Shown piece after piece: positions 31,363 through 41,628 of a stretch of DNA of 43,031 nucleotides. This stretch comes from Candidatus Segatella albertsiae (lineage in GTDB: Bacteria; Bacteroidota; Bacteroidia; Bacteroidales; Bacteroidaceae): positions 1 through 43,031 of the forward strand of contig DKCU01000029.1 of assembly GCA_002451555.1 (NCBI GenBank). The letters run 5' to 3'. The position numbers were made by a program, and so were the translations under genes. The notes beneath the pieces are model-generated. The model was not told where the DNA came from, did not search any database, and saw nothing but the letters and a program-made list of their open reading frames with translations. Numbering within the stretch: position 1 is the stretch's first letter; every line of letters starts with the position of its first letter.

Positions 31363-34300
31363 TCATTCCACGACCAATTTCTTGCCGTCCTTGATGTAGA
31401 TGCCCTTGGCCAATCCCTTGAGGCTATCGCCGTTCAGACGAACCAACTTGCCATCGACACTGTATATTCCTCCTCTGGCATTGGCATTGGACTCGATATC
31501 CTCGTTCCCTCTTCCAACGGAGATGAAGTCGATGTCGGTGGTCTCATCGTCCATACTGGTAGGGGTGAGATGGTTGTAGGCTGCCTTCGCCATGCTATTT
31601 AGCGCAACAGAAGAGCCCTGGTCGTCCGTGCCCTTGATATAAGCACGTGTGCCATAGAGCGTCGAACCCTTACCACCGTTCACCAGTCGATATACCTTGC
31701 CGTCATTGCCGATGTAGTAGTTGTGGTCTGCTACAAACTGTGGCTTGTACGAACCTATCATCGGGTAGTCGGTATTCGTCGTTCCGTCATATCCATAATC
31801 ATTGCATGGCTTGTCGGTCACCTCCGTAGCCTCGATGGTCACGTTGGTGAAATGAGGTGAACTGATGGCTGCATCGTCTGCCAATCCATCGATGTGTCCC
31901 ATCGGTTTGATGAGGACAGGCGTACCAGCCACAATCATCTGATGGAAGTGTTCGAAGAAGTACATCGTGCGATTCTCGATGGCACGGTAGTGAAGTACCT
32001 TGGTCTGGTCGCCAAACACGACTTTCACCTGACTTGCGCTCACGCTGAACGGCAATACGAGCGTGGTCCAAGTGTTGCGCTTGAAGCTTCTTTCGAGAGT
32101 AACCTTGCTACAGAACTTACCTTTCTTCTCTGTGAAGTCATTGTCAGAGCTGTCACCGCCTGTGCCTGTGGCGGAATTGCCCGAATGAATAGTGATATCT
32201 GAAGTGGTCTCGCTCGCATCGCTTGGCTCGAAGCCGAAGCCTCGGATACCTATCTTCGTCATCCATCCGAAGAAGAAGTATGTCTTGCCTGCCTTCACGT
32301 CGAAGGTGTATTTCATGTACGAGGCGGATGGGATGCAAGCTCCTGTTCCGTCGATGACGTTGTCTGGGGTGTAGGCCTTCGTCGCCTCCGTCTCGCCCTC
32401 CTCGCGTGGCTCCTCAGCTACATTGAAACCTGCCACCTTCTTGTTCTCCTCGGTGTTCAGATAGACGATGAGTGGTTGGAGCGGGGTGTTCCAGTCTGCG
32501 CCGTTCTTCAAGATGACGTTGTTGAACATGGAGTGTATCAATCCCGTTTGCTCCGCTGTATAGACCTCTTGTTTGATGCCATTGACTTCTTCACCCTTCT
32601 TGTTCCAGAAGGTGGATGCCACCGACTTGAACCAGTTGGAACTCAACACGCCTGCCGCCGTCACGCTCGTCGGCTTGTACGACTTTCCTGCCTCGTCGAT
32701 GAAGTAGGCTGGTCGCTTGCGGAGGAAGCCTTCGTTTAATCGGTCTTTCTGCGAACTGCTGTTGTTGTAGTATAGCGCACCTTCCTGGCAGCACCAGATG
32801 GTGAGCTGTCCGTCCTGCTTTGGCTCGAACTTCACGTAAGCTCCCGAAGCAGGGAGTCCGTAGGTCGCCTTATGGGTCTGGAAACCATCTGTCTGGTCGT
32901 TGGCCTTGCTATGGTTCCAGAGGTTGCCCATCTCGTCTTTCACGTCGGCTACCTCGCCATCGGCATCCTTGGCTGGGGCGATGGTATAGGCACCGATGTC
33001 GTTCAAAGGCTCGCCTGTGCCATACTCAGCAGATGCGTAGTGCTTCCACTCCAAAGTCTTGCCTGTGGCATCCTTGCTGCCGCCAAACTCGATGTCCACC
33101 AAGGTCTCTCCTGTAGTGCCCTCGCCCTTGGTGATGGCTTGCTTCAAGGAAGTCAACTTGCCGTCAGGGCAATTCGTGGTGGTGGTCTCCCAGTAGTAGG
33201 CGTGGGAGTTCATGAAGGTCAACTTGCTGTAGTTGCTCACCGAACTGTCGCCTCCCTTGCCGTTGGCGATGACTACCGCATGAATCTCGAAGTTGCCAGA
33301 AGGCAGATTCTCGGCAGAAACCACTCCTTTGTACTGCGAACTGTTGCTCGTCGGATAGCTGCCGTCGGTGGTATAATAAATATGGTAAGTGTCATTGTCC
33401 CAATCGACATTCGTACCGCCGATGCTCTGCTCGTTGCCTTCCTCGTCATAGTAGGTGGCTTGGATGCCGAGCGTCTTTCCTGTCAGGCTCTGTATGTACT
33501 TGCTCCCGCTGGTGAAGGTCTTTACACCGATGGTGAACGTAGGGTCGTCGATGTCGGTGTTCTTGCTACCATAGCGATAGGTGACTACGTCGCTCGTGAT
33601 GCCCAAGGCACTGCTGTAGGCGATGGCGCGAATCACGGTCGATGCCGTCAACTTGATAGGGCTTGTCGGGTCGTACAGCGAACAGTTGGTGTCGAAGGTT
33701 CCATCTTCCTTGACGCTAAAGCGCAGGTCTTGGTTGCCTGTGACATAGAATATCTGCACGTTGTCTCCATTCACATGAGCCTCCACGGAAAGTTCGCCGC
33801 TGAAAGGATATACGCCCTTCGCCTCTATGACACCCGGTGTCAGGTAAGGCTCCTCCAACTTGTTGTAGGTGTATTCACCCCATACCACACGACTGCTCTT
33901 GTCTATCTGGGCCTCGCCATTCGCTTCCTTGACCTCGCCGTTCTCGGTTTGCACGCCTTTGGCTGCCACGGCATAGAGTACGTAGTTGGCTCCGGTCTTG
34001 CCAGGGATGGTAAACTCCATCTTCTGGTTGCCCTCCAGGATACCTGCGGCTGCATATTGTGGATCATCCCCTTTATGGAAGTTCAATGCGATATTGATGA
34101 TGGCGGCAGCATCAGGTCTGTCCTGCGACTCGCTAGGCTGTTCCACTTCTTCATCATTGTCCTCGTCTCCTTCAACGGAAGTCAGATGGGTATTGTTGTT
34201 GGTACTATTGTTCAACAAGAGGTAGTAGAACTTCACTTTCTCGCCGTCCAGCTCGGCATCATAGCCCTTCACACTTGCCACCATCTCATGACCGTAAGTC

Positions 34301-36309
34301 TGAGAGTAAGGCGTAACCGTTGGCGGCATCAGATTGCCACTGCCCGATACGTTGACGTCCAAGTGGGTGGAGGCTTCCAAGAAACTGATGGCGGTTTCCG
34401 TTGTGCTGGCATTGAAGTCCTTGTCAGTCACGTTAGTTGTTTTCTCCGTCTTGATGGTCATCTGGGAGGTACCATTGTCCAAACCCTTGACATAGAAGGA
34501 AGCGGTCTTTCCTTCGGAGCCGAAGGTGATATAGTCGGTCGCAGTGGCGTTGTTTGGGTCCTTGATAATCTCTGCCACGGCATTGTCGCTGAAGGTGATG
34601 TTCGAGTTCTTCAGTCCGATTTGTGAAAGATCGACATACTCCTTGGTCTCTCCATTGAGGTAATACCCCTTCAAGGTAATCTGCTGGTATTCCTTCTTGC
34701 TGGCACCCGTCGAGAGGTCGAGGCTTACCTTGCCGTCTTCGTCCGTACCCGATGCGGTTTCCAGATACAGTTGCTTTCGGGCAGGGATGAACCAGTAGAA
34801 TCCTTCCGCCACGGTCTCGCTGGCGATGCCTTCGCGAGTGTATTGCATGGCAGTGACCTTGCGCAACTTCAAGGCTGAAGACTTGAGTGTCTTGGAGTCG
34901 GTTGCCAGGGTGGTGTTGGTAGCGTTCAGCAGCTCTTGCAAGTCGTAGTTGTCGTTCTTGCTGAACTTGGCGATGATGGTGTTGCCCTTGTTGAGCCATG
35001 TGTTGGCTGCGAACACCTTGATTCGCTCGTTCGGGTCGAGGATAGGCATCACTCCCTTGTCATAGGAAGTCGGCTCCGTCTTCTGTTTGGTGTCTGGCGT
35101 GTATTGGAGGTCATATTGATTGCTTTCTCCCGTGCCACCAGCTCGCCATTTCGGACGGTTATGATAGCCATCGCTCGCCTTCAAGGTGAAGACTTTCGTG
35201 ATGTCCTTCACTTTCGTGTAATCTGTCGTTCCGTCATCTTTGAACGTAACCTTGAAGATGCCGAGCTTGACGGTGATTTTATCGCCCTCCTTGTTCTCGT
35301 GGAGCGAACCATTGGCATCTTTCTCGATGCCCAGAACGATGCCACGTCGATAGACGTAGCCGTTCATGTTGATGGCTTCTCCTTCCTGATGACCCTCATA
35401 GCCGGCAGGGTAGGAGTCGTTGCCATTCTTCCAGTAGGTCTTCTTGCCGTCTCTCACATTGGTGAATTGCGGCTCCGAGCCATCTACGGTGTAGGTGACC
35501 ACGTATGGGTTTGCCATCGTGCTGACAGGGTCGAAGCCCTCGATGCCATTCGACTCCAGTTGCAAAATCTGACCGATGTAGGCATAGTGGGTCTCGGTAT
35601 CCGTGGTAGGGTATCTTGTCACGTTGTCAGGATTGGCATTCTGGGTCTTGAAGATGATCCATGGATCCTTGACATCGGCACTTCCGTTGGAACGAGTCAC
35701 AGTAATCTTGGTGAGGTCCAACTTAAAGCTCGGTTGGATGGTGATGGACTTGGCGTCCTCTATCTGCTTGTCCTTTGGAATCTCAATGACATTTTCCGTG
35801 TTCTTGGAAAGATGCTGCGTGACTTCCGTCTTGGTGCCATCCTTAGCCTCGATGATGATGGAGACATCGCCCTCGCGACTATTGCTCTTGGTGGAGAGGG
35901 TCATCTTCGTCATCGTACCCTTCATGCTGCCCTGAACGTAGCCTGGGTCGGCTCCTGTGTTGTTGTCGTTGTAGTCGCCACGGATAGTCAGGCACGTCTT
36001 GTTGCCGCTGCCTGTTCGCAGACAGTTGTGCAAGGTAAACTGGAAGGTGTTGATGGTTATGACCATGTGCTTGTTGGCACTAGTCCAGTCTGTGATACTT
36101 GTGCCCAATCCCGTGAGTATCTCAGGATTGGCATTGAAATCATACACAAAAGTCTCTTCTGCGGAATTGCTTCCCGATGAGTCTGAGCCTGATGAGCTGG
36201 AGCCAGAAGGGCTAGAGCCCTCATCATCCGCCCATGCAGAAGTTGCCCCCCCAATCGCTAAAAGCCATAGGAAGGTCATGAGTCTTAATAAGAATTTTCT
36301 TTTCATCAT
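31363..36309 (-). CDS. Giant secreted protein with chitobiase-like modules and T9SS-like sorting segment (1648 aa)
   Basis: Signal peptide at residues 1-27 (KRKFLLRLM, hydrophobic run, ending SAWA), then a Ser/Gly-rich linker. Scattered modules resemble the chitobiase/beta-hexosaminidase C-terminal fold: YTVDGSEPQFT near 273, IFYVTG near 850, and IYYTTDGSYPTSNS near 980. Near 1415 is NTWTTLVLPFSVSAS, the same block as in the 375-aa and 1766-aa proteins. The end (GIYSVDGKLV, then LAKGIYIKDGKKLVVE) is the sorting segment. No catalytic domain is recognised, so a surface adhesin or glycan-binding role is the cautious guess. It does not carry the LamG-like repeats of the 1766-aa protein. It is the first gene of a two-gene unit with the 65-aa peptide. 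Confidence 0.8.
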   Translation of the reverse strand: MMKRKFLLRLMTFLWLLAIGGATSAWADDEGSSPSGSSSSGSDSSGSNSAEETFVYDFNANPEILTGLGTSITDWTSANKHMVITINTFQFTLHNCLRTGSGNKTCLTIRGDYNDNNTGADPGYVQGSMKGTMTKMTLSTKSNSREGDVSIIIEAKDGTKTEVTQHLSKNTENVIEIPKDKQIEDAKSITIQPSFKLDLTKITVTRSNGSADVKDPWIIFKTQNANPDNVTRYPTTDTETHYAYIGQILQLESNGIEGFDPVSTMANPYVVTYTVDGSEPQFTNVRDGKKTYWKNGNDSYPAGYEGHQEGEAINMNGYVYRRGIVLGIEKDANGSLHENKEGDKITVKLGIFKVTFKDDGTTDYTKVKDITKVFTLKASDGYHNRPKWRAGGTGESNQYDLQYTPDTKQKTEPTSYDKGVMPILDPNERIKVFAANTWLNKGNTIIAKFSKNDNYDLQELLNATNTTLATDSKTLKSSALKLRKVTAMQYTREGIASETVAEGFYWFIPARKQLYLETASGTDEDGKVSLDLSTGASKKEYQQITLKGYYLNGETKEYVDLSQIGLKNSNITFSDNAVAEIIKDPNNATATDYITFGSEGKTASFYVKGLDNGTSQMTIKTEKTTNVTDKDFNASTTETAISFLEASTHLDVNVSGSGNLMPPTVTPYSQTYGHEMVASVKGYDAELDGEKVKFYYLLLNNSTNNNTHLTSVEGDEDNDEEVEQPSESQDRPDAAAIINIALNFHKGDDPQYAAAGILEGNQKMEFTIPGKTGANYVLYAVAAKGVQTENGEVKEANGEAQIDKSSRVVWGEYTYNKLEEPYLTPGVIEAKGVYPFSGELSVEAHVNGDNVQIFYVTGNQDLRFSVKEDGTFDTNCSLYDPTSPIKLTASTVIRAIAYSSALGITSDVVTYRYGSKNTDIDDPTFTIGVKTFTSGSKYIQSLTGKTLGIQATYYDEEGNEQSIGGTNVDWDNDTYHIYYTTDGSYPTSNSSQYKGVVSAENLPSGNFEIHAVVIANGKGGDSSVSNYSKLTFMNSHAYYWETTTTNCPDGKLTSLKQAITKGEGTTGETLVDIEFGGSKDATGKTLEWKHYASAEYGTGEPLNDIGAYTIAPAKDADGEVADVKDEMGNLWNHSKANDQTDGFQTHKATYGLPASGAYVKFEPKQDGQLTIWCCQEGALYYNNSSSQKDRLNEGFLRKRPAYFIDEAGKSYKPTSVTAAGVLSSNWFKSVASTFWNKKGEEVNGIKQEVYTAEQTGLIHSMFNNVILKNGADWNTPLQPLIVYLNTEENKKVAGFNVAEEPREEGETEATKAYTPDNVIDGTGACIPSASYMKYTFDVKAGKTYFFFGWMTKIGIRGFGFEPSDASETTSDITIHSGNSATGTGGDSSDNDFTEKKGKFCSKVTLERSFKRNTWTTLVLPFSVSASQVKVVFGDQTKVLHYRAIENRTMYFFEHFHQMIVAGTPVLIKPMGHIDGLADDAAISSPHFTNVTIEATEVTDKPCNDYGYDGTTNTDYPMIGSYKPQFVADHNYYIGNDGKVYRLVNGGKGSTLYGTRAYIKGTDDQGSSVALNSMAKAAYNHLTPTSMDDETTDIDFISVGRGNEDIESNANARGGIYSVDGKLVRLNGDSLKGLAKGIYIKDGKKLVVE

Positions 36310-36339
36310 CTATTTTATCATTTACTTTTTTCCAAAATG

Positions 36340-36347
36340 CAAAGTTA
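36340..36347 (-). promoter_or_regulatory. -7 promoter element for the 1648-aa protein gene
   Basis: TAACTTTG on the - strand, about 30 bases before the ATG. No clear TTTG at the -33 position. Confidence 0.55.
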
Positions 36348-36427
36348 CGATAAAAAGTTTGATGAAATAAGTAGTAGAATAGTTAACTCTTTAGAAGACT
36401 AGACGAATGAAATGATTTTAAGGATTA

Positions 36428-36592
36428 TTAAGAATTTTGAAATCTGTTGCAAGGAGCTTCTTTCTTTTTCTTCTTTTCTATATATTTATCTATTAACTTA
36501 AATGCTAATGCACAGAGGATACCTCCTATAGCGCAGCATATGTAAAAGTCACTATAGAACTCGTTATGAAGAGAAATACTATCATCATATAA
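36428..36592 (-). other. Start-less small open frame in the gap after nifJ
   Basis: On the - strand a frame ending at TAA 36428 reads like a small membrane protein: FYICCAIGGILCALAFKLI, then KYIEKKKKKEAP. It has no ATG, GTG or TTG before the upstream in-frame stop. It may be a decayed gene, or use an unrecognised start. Between 36348 and 36427 I see nothing. Confidence 0.3.
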
Positions 36593-36630
36593 TACAAAAG
36601 AAGGCAGGGAGAATCACTTCTGCCTGCCTC
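36593..36630 (-). terminator. Terminator of nifJ
   Basis: AGGCAGG (36602-36608) and CCTGCCT (36623-36629) form the stem; on the - strand TTCTTTTGT follows. It lies 55-90 bases after the nifJ stop. Confidence 0.7.
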
Positions 36631-36683
36631 TTAGCTTTATTAAATATAAAAATAACAGGGAAATAATCCCAGACTATCTCTAT

Positions 36684-39600
36684 TTAAATCTGCTCGCTCC
36701 AGTCCTCCTGGCTCTTACGAACGTAAGTCTGGTAGCGGAGCTTAGCCATCTTCTCTGCCTGAGTGAAGAGCTCATCAGCCTCCTTAGGATATGCCTTCTG
36801 TACAGAGAGGTAACGAACCTCACCGAGCAAGAAGTCACGGAAGTTCTCCCACTTAGGAGCCTTAGAGTCGAGTGAGAATGGGTTCTTGCCCTGCTCAGCC
36901 AACTCTGGGTTGTAACGCCACAAGTGCCAGTAACCGCACTCTACAGCCAACTCTTCCTCGTGCTGTGAACGACCCATGCCGCCCTTACGCTTCAAACCGT
37001 GGTTGATACATGGTGCGTAAGCGATGATGAGTGATGGTCCGTGATAAGCCTCAGCCTCGCGGATAGCCTTCAATGTCTGTGCATTGTCTGCTCCCATAGC
37101 AACCTGAGCTACGTAGATGTAACCGTATGTTGTCTGCATCAAACCGAGGTCCTTCTTGCGGATACGCTTACCCTGTGCAGCGAACTGTGCGATGGCACCG
37201 AGTGGAGTTGACTTAGAAGACTGACCACCCGTGTTAGAGTAAACCTCAGTATCGAGTACCAAGATGTTGACATCCTCACCAGAAGCCAATACGTGGTCGA
37301 GACCACCGTAACCAATATCGTAAGAAGCACCATCACCACCGATGATCCACTGTGAACGCTTAACGAGGTAGTGATCCAAAGTCTTCAACTCCTGGCAGAT
37401 AGGGCAACCCTTCTCTGCACCAGCAGCGATGATAGGCTTCAACTCGGCAGCTGCCTCCTTAGAACCCTCAGAATCATCCTTGTTGGCAATCCACTTATCA
37501 GCAGCAGCTACGAACTCAGCTGGGATACCCTCCTGAGCCTTACCCTCTTCGAGCAAGTGAACGATGCGCTCCTTCATCTTCTTGTTACCCAATACCATAC
37601 CGAGACCGAACTCGCAGAAGTCCTCGAACAATGAGTTGTCGAATGCAGGACCCTGACCCTTGGCGTTCTTGGTATATGGAGTAGATGGGATAGAAGCTGA
37701 GTAGATAGAAGAACAACCTGTAGCGTTAGCAATCATCTGACGATCACCGAAGAGCTGAGAAATCAACTTAACGTATGGAGTCTCACCACAACCAGAGCAA
37801 GCACCAGAGAACTCGAACAATGGCTGAGCGAACTGAGAGTTCTTAGGGCTCTGCTTGATGTCAACGAGATCCTGCTTAGAAGCTACCTTGTGTACGAGGT
37901 ACTCCCAGTTAGCTGCTTCCTTAACCATATCCTCAGCGTCAACGTTGAATGGAACCATGGTCAATGCCTTCTCACCCTTCTTGCCTGGACAGACGTCAGC
38001 ACAGTTACCACAACCAAGACAGTCAAGTACAGAAGTCTCGATGCGGAAGTGCATGCCAGCCAAAGCCTTAGGTGCCTTCACATCCTGAGTAGCGAGACCA
38101 TCGATGCCTGCCAACTCCTCGTCGGTCAATACGAATGGACGGATAGCTGCGTGAGGACAAACGAATGAACACTTGTTACACTGGATACAGTTCTCAACAT
38201 TCCATACTGGAACGAATGCCTCAACACCACGCTTCTCGAATGCTGCTGTACCGTTCTCCCATGTACCATCTACAGTGTTGTGCTTAACGAAGTCTGATAC
38301 CTTCAAAAGGTCACCTGCCTGACCGTTGATAGGACGAACCAACTCCTTAACGAATGCTGGAGCATTGTCTTCCTTCTGAGCGTCATCAGCGAGGTTAGCC
38401 CAAGCTGGGTCAACTGCCAACTCCTTGTACTCACCACCACGGTCAACAGCGCCGAAGTTCTTGTCAACGACATCCTGACCCTTCTTAGAGTAAGACTTCA
38501 CGATGAATGCCTTCATCTGCTCTACGGCAAGATCCAAAGGAATAACCTCTGTGATGCGGAAGAATGCAGACTGGAGGATCGTATTGGTACGGTTACCAAG
38601 GCCAATCTCCTGGGCAATCTTAGTAGCGTTGATATAATATACCTTGATGTTGTTCTGAGCGAAGTAACGCTTTACCTTGTTAGGGATGAAGTTAACCAAC
38701 TCTTCGCCATCGAAGATAGTGTTCAACAAGAAGGTACCATTCTTACGGAGACCACGAGTTACATCATACATGTGGAGGTATGCCTGTACGTGGCAAGCTA
38801 CGAAGTTAGGAGTATTTACCTGGTATGCACTGTGGATAGGGCTATCGCCGAAACGCAAGTGAGAGCAGGTGAAACCACCAGACTTCTTAGAGTCGTAAGA
38901 GAAGTATGCCTGGCAATACTTGTTGGTATTGTTACCGATAATCTGAACTGAGTTCTTGTTAGCACCTACAGTACCATCAGCACCCAAACCATAGAACTTA
39001 GCCTCGAACAAGTCGTCGCCACCCATTGGGATCTCCTCCTCTTCTGGGAGAGATGTGAATGTAACGTCATCAACGATACCAACAGTGAAGTGGTTCTTAG
39101 GCTGTGGCAACTCAAGGTTCTTGAATACAGCAACGATCTTGGCTGGAGTTGTATCAGAAGAACCGAGACCATAACGACCACCAACGATCAATGGCTTACG
39201 CTCGTCGTCATAGAGAGCAGACTTCACGTCGAGGTACAATGGCTCACCCTCTGCACCTGGCTCCTTGGTACGGTCGAGAACAGCGATACGCTTAACAGTA
39301 GCTGGGATAGTCTTCTTCAAGAAGTCAACAGAGAATGGACGGAAGAGGTGTACGGCAACCATACCGACCTTCTTGCCCTGCTTGTTGAGGTAATCGATAG
39401 CCTCACGAGCTGGCTCTGTGGCAGAACCCATCAAGATGATGATGTTCTCAGCATCATCAGCACCATAGTAGTTGAAGAGGTGATACTCACGACCTGTGAT
39501 CTTAGTCATCTCCTGGCAGTACTTCTCTACTACCTCAGGAATCTTATCGTAGTATTCGTTGCAAGCCTCACGATGTGTGAAGAATGTCTCTGGGTTCTCA

Positions 39601-40262
39601 GCAGTACCACGAGTTACAGGGCGCTCTGGAGTCAAAGCACGGTCGCGGAAACGCTTGATGTACTCTGGGTTAACCAAAGGACGGATATCTTCCATATCCA
39701 TCTCCTCGATCTTGTGGTACTCATGAGAGGTACGGAAACCATCGAAGAAGTTAATGAAAGGAACCTCTGTCTCCAAGGTTGCCAAGTGAGGAACTGCAGA
39801 GAGGTCCATAACCTCCTGAACAGAACCAGAGCAGAACATAGCGAAACCTGTCTGGCGGCAAGCCATTACATCCTGGTGGTCACCGAAGATACAGAGTGAG
39901 TGAGAGGCCAATGTACGAGCTGATACGTTGAACACGCAAGGGAGCAACTCACCAGCGATCTTGTACATGTTAGGAATCATCAACAACAAACCCTGGGATG
40001 CAGTGTAAGTTGAAGTCAAGGCACCAGCCTGGAGAGAACCGTGAACAGCACCAGCTGCACCGCCCTCAGACTCCATTTCCTGGATAGAAACTTTCTGACC
40101 GAAAAGGTTCTTACGACCCTTAGCAGCCCATTCATCTACATGCTCCGCCATTGGTGATGATGGAGTAATAGGGTAGATGGCAGCAACCTCTGTAAACATA
40201 TAGCTTACATGAGCGGCAGCTGTGTTACCATCACAAGTGATAAATTTTTTCTCTTTAGCCAT
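36684..40262 (-). CDS. nifJ: Pyruvate:ferredoxin (flavodoxin) oxidoreductase
   Basis: 1192 aa, the full single-chain form. It converts pyruvate and CoA to acetyl-CoA and CO2 and reduces ferredoxin or flavodoxin, central to anaerobic energy metabolism; cytosolic. In order: TPP domain I with YPITPSSPMAEHVDEW, the CoA-binding domain III, a two-[4Fe-4S] ferredoxin domain (CIQCNKCSFVCPHAAI and CLGCGNCADVCPGKKG), and the C-terminal TPP domain with CSGCGETPYVK, then NATGCSSIYSAS, the proximal cluster ligands. Codon use is biased as in highly expressed genes. It stands alone, with two GTCTTAATC direct repeats about 40 bases upstream and a terminator after it. Confidence 0.98.
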   Translation of the reverse strand: MAKEKKFITCDGNTAAAHVSYMFTEVAAIYPITPSSPMAEHVDEWAAKGRKNLFGQKVSIQEMESEGGAAGAVHGSLQAGALTSTYTASQGLLLMIPNMYKIAGELLPCVFNVSARTLASHSLCIFGDHQDVMACRQTGFAMFCSGSVQEVMDLSAVPHLATLETEVPFINFFDGFRTSHEYHKIEEMDMEDIRPLVNPEYIKRFRDRALTPERPVTRGTAENPETFFTHREACNEYYDKIPEVVEKYCQEMTKITGREYHLFNYYGADDAENIIILMGSATEPAREAIDYLNKQGKKVGMVAVHLFRPFSVDFLKKTIPATVKRIAVLDRTKEPGAEGEPLYLDVKSALYDDERKPLIVGGRYGLGSSDTTPAKIVAVFKNLELPQPKNHFTVGIVDDVTFTSLPEEEEIPMGGDDLFEAKFYGLGADGTVGANKNSVQIIGNNTNKYCQAYFSYDSKKSGGFTCSHLRFGDSPIHSAYQVNTPNFVACHVQAYLHMYDVTRGLRKNGTFLLNTIFDGEELVNFIPNKVKRYFAQNNIKVYYINATKIAQEIGLGNRTNTILQSAFFRITEVIPLDLAVEQMKAFIVKSYSKKGQDVVDKNFGAVDRGGEYKELAVDPAWANLADDAQKEDNAPAFVKELVRPINGQAGDLLKVSDFVKHNTVDGTWENGTAAFEKRGVEAFVPVWNVENCIQCNKCSFVCPHAAIRPFVLTDEELAGIDGLATQDVKAPKALAGMHFRIETSVLDCLGCGNCADVCPGKKGEKALTMVPFNVDAEDMVKEAANWEYLVHKVASKQDLVDIKQSPKNSQFAQPLFEFSGACSGCGETPYVKLISQLFGDRQMIANATGCSSIYSASIPSTPYTKNAKGQGPAFDNSLFEDFCEFGLGMVLGNKKMKERIVHLLEEGKAQEGIPAEFVAAADKWIANKDDSEGSKEAAAELKPIIAAGAEKGCPICQELKTLDHYLVKRSQWIIGGDGASYDIGYGGLDHVLASGEDVNILVLDTEVYSNTGGQSSKSTPLGAIAQFAAQGKRIRKKDLGLMQTTYGYIYVAQVAMGADNAQTLKAIREAEAYHGPSLIIAYAPCINHGLKRKGGMGRSQHEEELAVECGYWHLWRYNPELAEQGKNPFSLDSKAPKWENFRDFLLGEVRYLSVQKAYPKEADELFTQAEKMAKLRYQTYVRKSQEDWSEQI

Positions 40263-40302
40263 TTTACTTTTAGATAAAATATTAAAAATGTTTTGTATTT
40301 AA

Positions 40303-40328
40303 GTCTTAATCGAACTTTCGTCTTAATC
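40303..40328 (-). promoter_or_regulatory. Direct repeat pair upstream of nifJ
   Basis: GATTAAGAC occurs twice on the - strand (40303-40311 and 40320-40328), 17 bases apart, 41 bases before the ATG. It may be a regulator site; no matching -7 element was found. Confidence 0.4.
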
Positions 40329-40329
40329 C

Positions 40330-40378
40330 CGAAGAACTATAGGATTCTTCTCTCTTCCCTCTTCGTTCTTCACTTAAT
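40330..40378 (-). repeat. Purine-rich dispersed repeat after the DUF4143-type ATPase gene
   Basis: On the - strand, starting at the stop codon: GTGAAGAACGAAGAG, then GAAGAGAGAAGAATCCTATAG. Same start and same end motif as the copy after metA. Confidence 0.65.
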
Positions 40379-41564
40379 AAAGGAACCCGAGTAGCCAGAG
40401 CGGAATCTTGTTGTCCTTTCCCACCTCTGTGTTGTAACGTGCGTAGATGGTGTCGGGTGTGTATCTCACCTTGTTGGTGGCGTGGGCATCGCAGATGCGG
40501 AACTTCGTCGTTCCATCCACCATATAGAAGTGATCCTTTCCGCCTTGGTGCACCTTGTGGTCCTTCCACATCGAATTGACGAAGAAAGTCTCCATCACCT
40601 CCTGTTGGTCAATCTGGATCGGGAAGATGGCATACATCAGGTTGGTGTTGTGAAGCATCACCTTGGAAGGCTTCTTCGGAAATTCCTGGTTGTCGGGGTA
40701 TATCATGTTGATGAGTCGCGCGTCGGCGAGATACTTGATATAGTTCATCACCGTGGCTCGACTGGTCTCGATGCTTTCCGCCAACTGGCTTACGTTAGGA
40801 GCTTTGGCTCCTTCCACCGCCAACTGATAGAACAGTCTCTTGATCTTGTTGAGGTATTTCAGTTCTATCTGCTTGATAAGTAGGATATCGACCTCGGTCA
40901 TCATGTTCATGGTCTTCAGCAAGTTCTCCGTAAAGTTACGCTGCTCCAGGAAGAAAGGGTAGAAGCCATGATGCAAGTAGTCCTGAAAGTATTTGATAGG
41001 ACTTACCTTTGGCAAGATTTGTTTTACTAGATGCTCGTGATTGTGCAAAATCTCATCGAGAGTGAAGGCAGGGAAGTTATTGCCCGTTTGCAAGTTGATG
41101 AATTCCCGGAAGGAGAAGCCGCGCAAGTTGTAGCTCTTGACGATGCCGTTCAGCTCCGGGTTCTCTTCCTTGAGGCGCATCACGCTAGAACCAGTGAAAA
41201 CAATCTTCAGTTCTGGATAGAGGTCGTAACACTTGCGAAGTTCCTTACTCCATTCAGGTTGCTTAAACACCTGGTCGATGAGTAGCGTGCGACCGCCTTG
41301 TTTCACAAATTCACCTGCGAAGTCGGCGATACCTCGGCCTTGGAAATAGAAGTTGTTCATGTTCACAAAGAGGCATTTGCGATCGGTCGCTCCAAAGCGT
41401 TCCTTAGCATATTGCAGCAGAAATGTGGTTTTCCCGACACCTCTTGTACCTTTGATTCCTATCATGCGGTCGTTCCAGTCAATCTCATCCATGAGAGATC
41501 GACGTACGGGGGCATTCGTATGCTCAACGAGGTATTTATGTGTTCTGAAGAAAGCTTCTTCCAT
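40374..41564 (-). CDS. AAA-type ATPase with DUF4143-like C-terminal domain
   Basis: 396 aa, cytosolic. Walker A GTRGVGKTTF spans residues 39-48. The Walker B region is RTLLIDQVFKQ, with Gln where the family usually has Glu, so hydrolysis may be slow or use another residue. Sensor-like VFTGSSVM follows. The C-terminal half (LAESIETSRATVMNYIKYLA) has the winged-helix-like part and the DUF4143 pattern. Members are common in Bacteroidales, often many per genome, with unknown role. It has its own consensus promoter (41598-41628), divergent from the ATP-grasp-like gene, and ends at a purine-rich repeat shared with metA. Confidence 0.88.
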   Translation of the reverse strand: MEEAFFRTHKYLVEHTNAPVRRSLMDEIDWNDRMIGIKGTRGVGKTTFLLQYAKERFGATDRKCLFVNMNNFYFQGRGIADFAGEFVKQGGRTLLIDQVFKQPEWSKELRKCYDLYPELKIVFTGSSVMRLKEENPELNGIVKSYNLRGFSFREFINLQTGNNFPAFTLDEILHNHEHLVKQILPKVSPIKYFQDYLHHGFYPFFLEQRNFTENLLKTMNMMTEVDILLIKQIELKYLNKIKRLFYQLAVEGAKAPNVSQLAESIETSRATVMNYIKYLADARLINMIYPDNQEFPKKPSKVMLHNTNLMYAIFPIQIDQQEVMETFFVNSMWKDHKVHQGGKDHFYMVDGTTKFRICDAHATNKVRYTPDTIYARYNTEVGKDNKIPLWLLGFLY

Positions 41565-41597
41565 GAGTTTTGTTTGTTCGTTTTGTTTTTAATAATG

Positions 41598-41628
41598 CAA
41601 AGGTAATCATTATTTTTAAATTTGCAAA
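41598..41628 (-). promoter_or_regulatory. Consensus promoter of the DUF4143-type ATPase gene
   Basis: TTTG (41625-41628), exactly 19 bases, TACCTTTG (41598-41605), a leader of about 25 bases. Confidence 0.8.
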
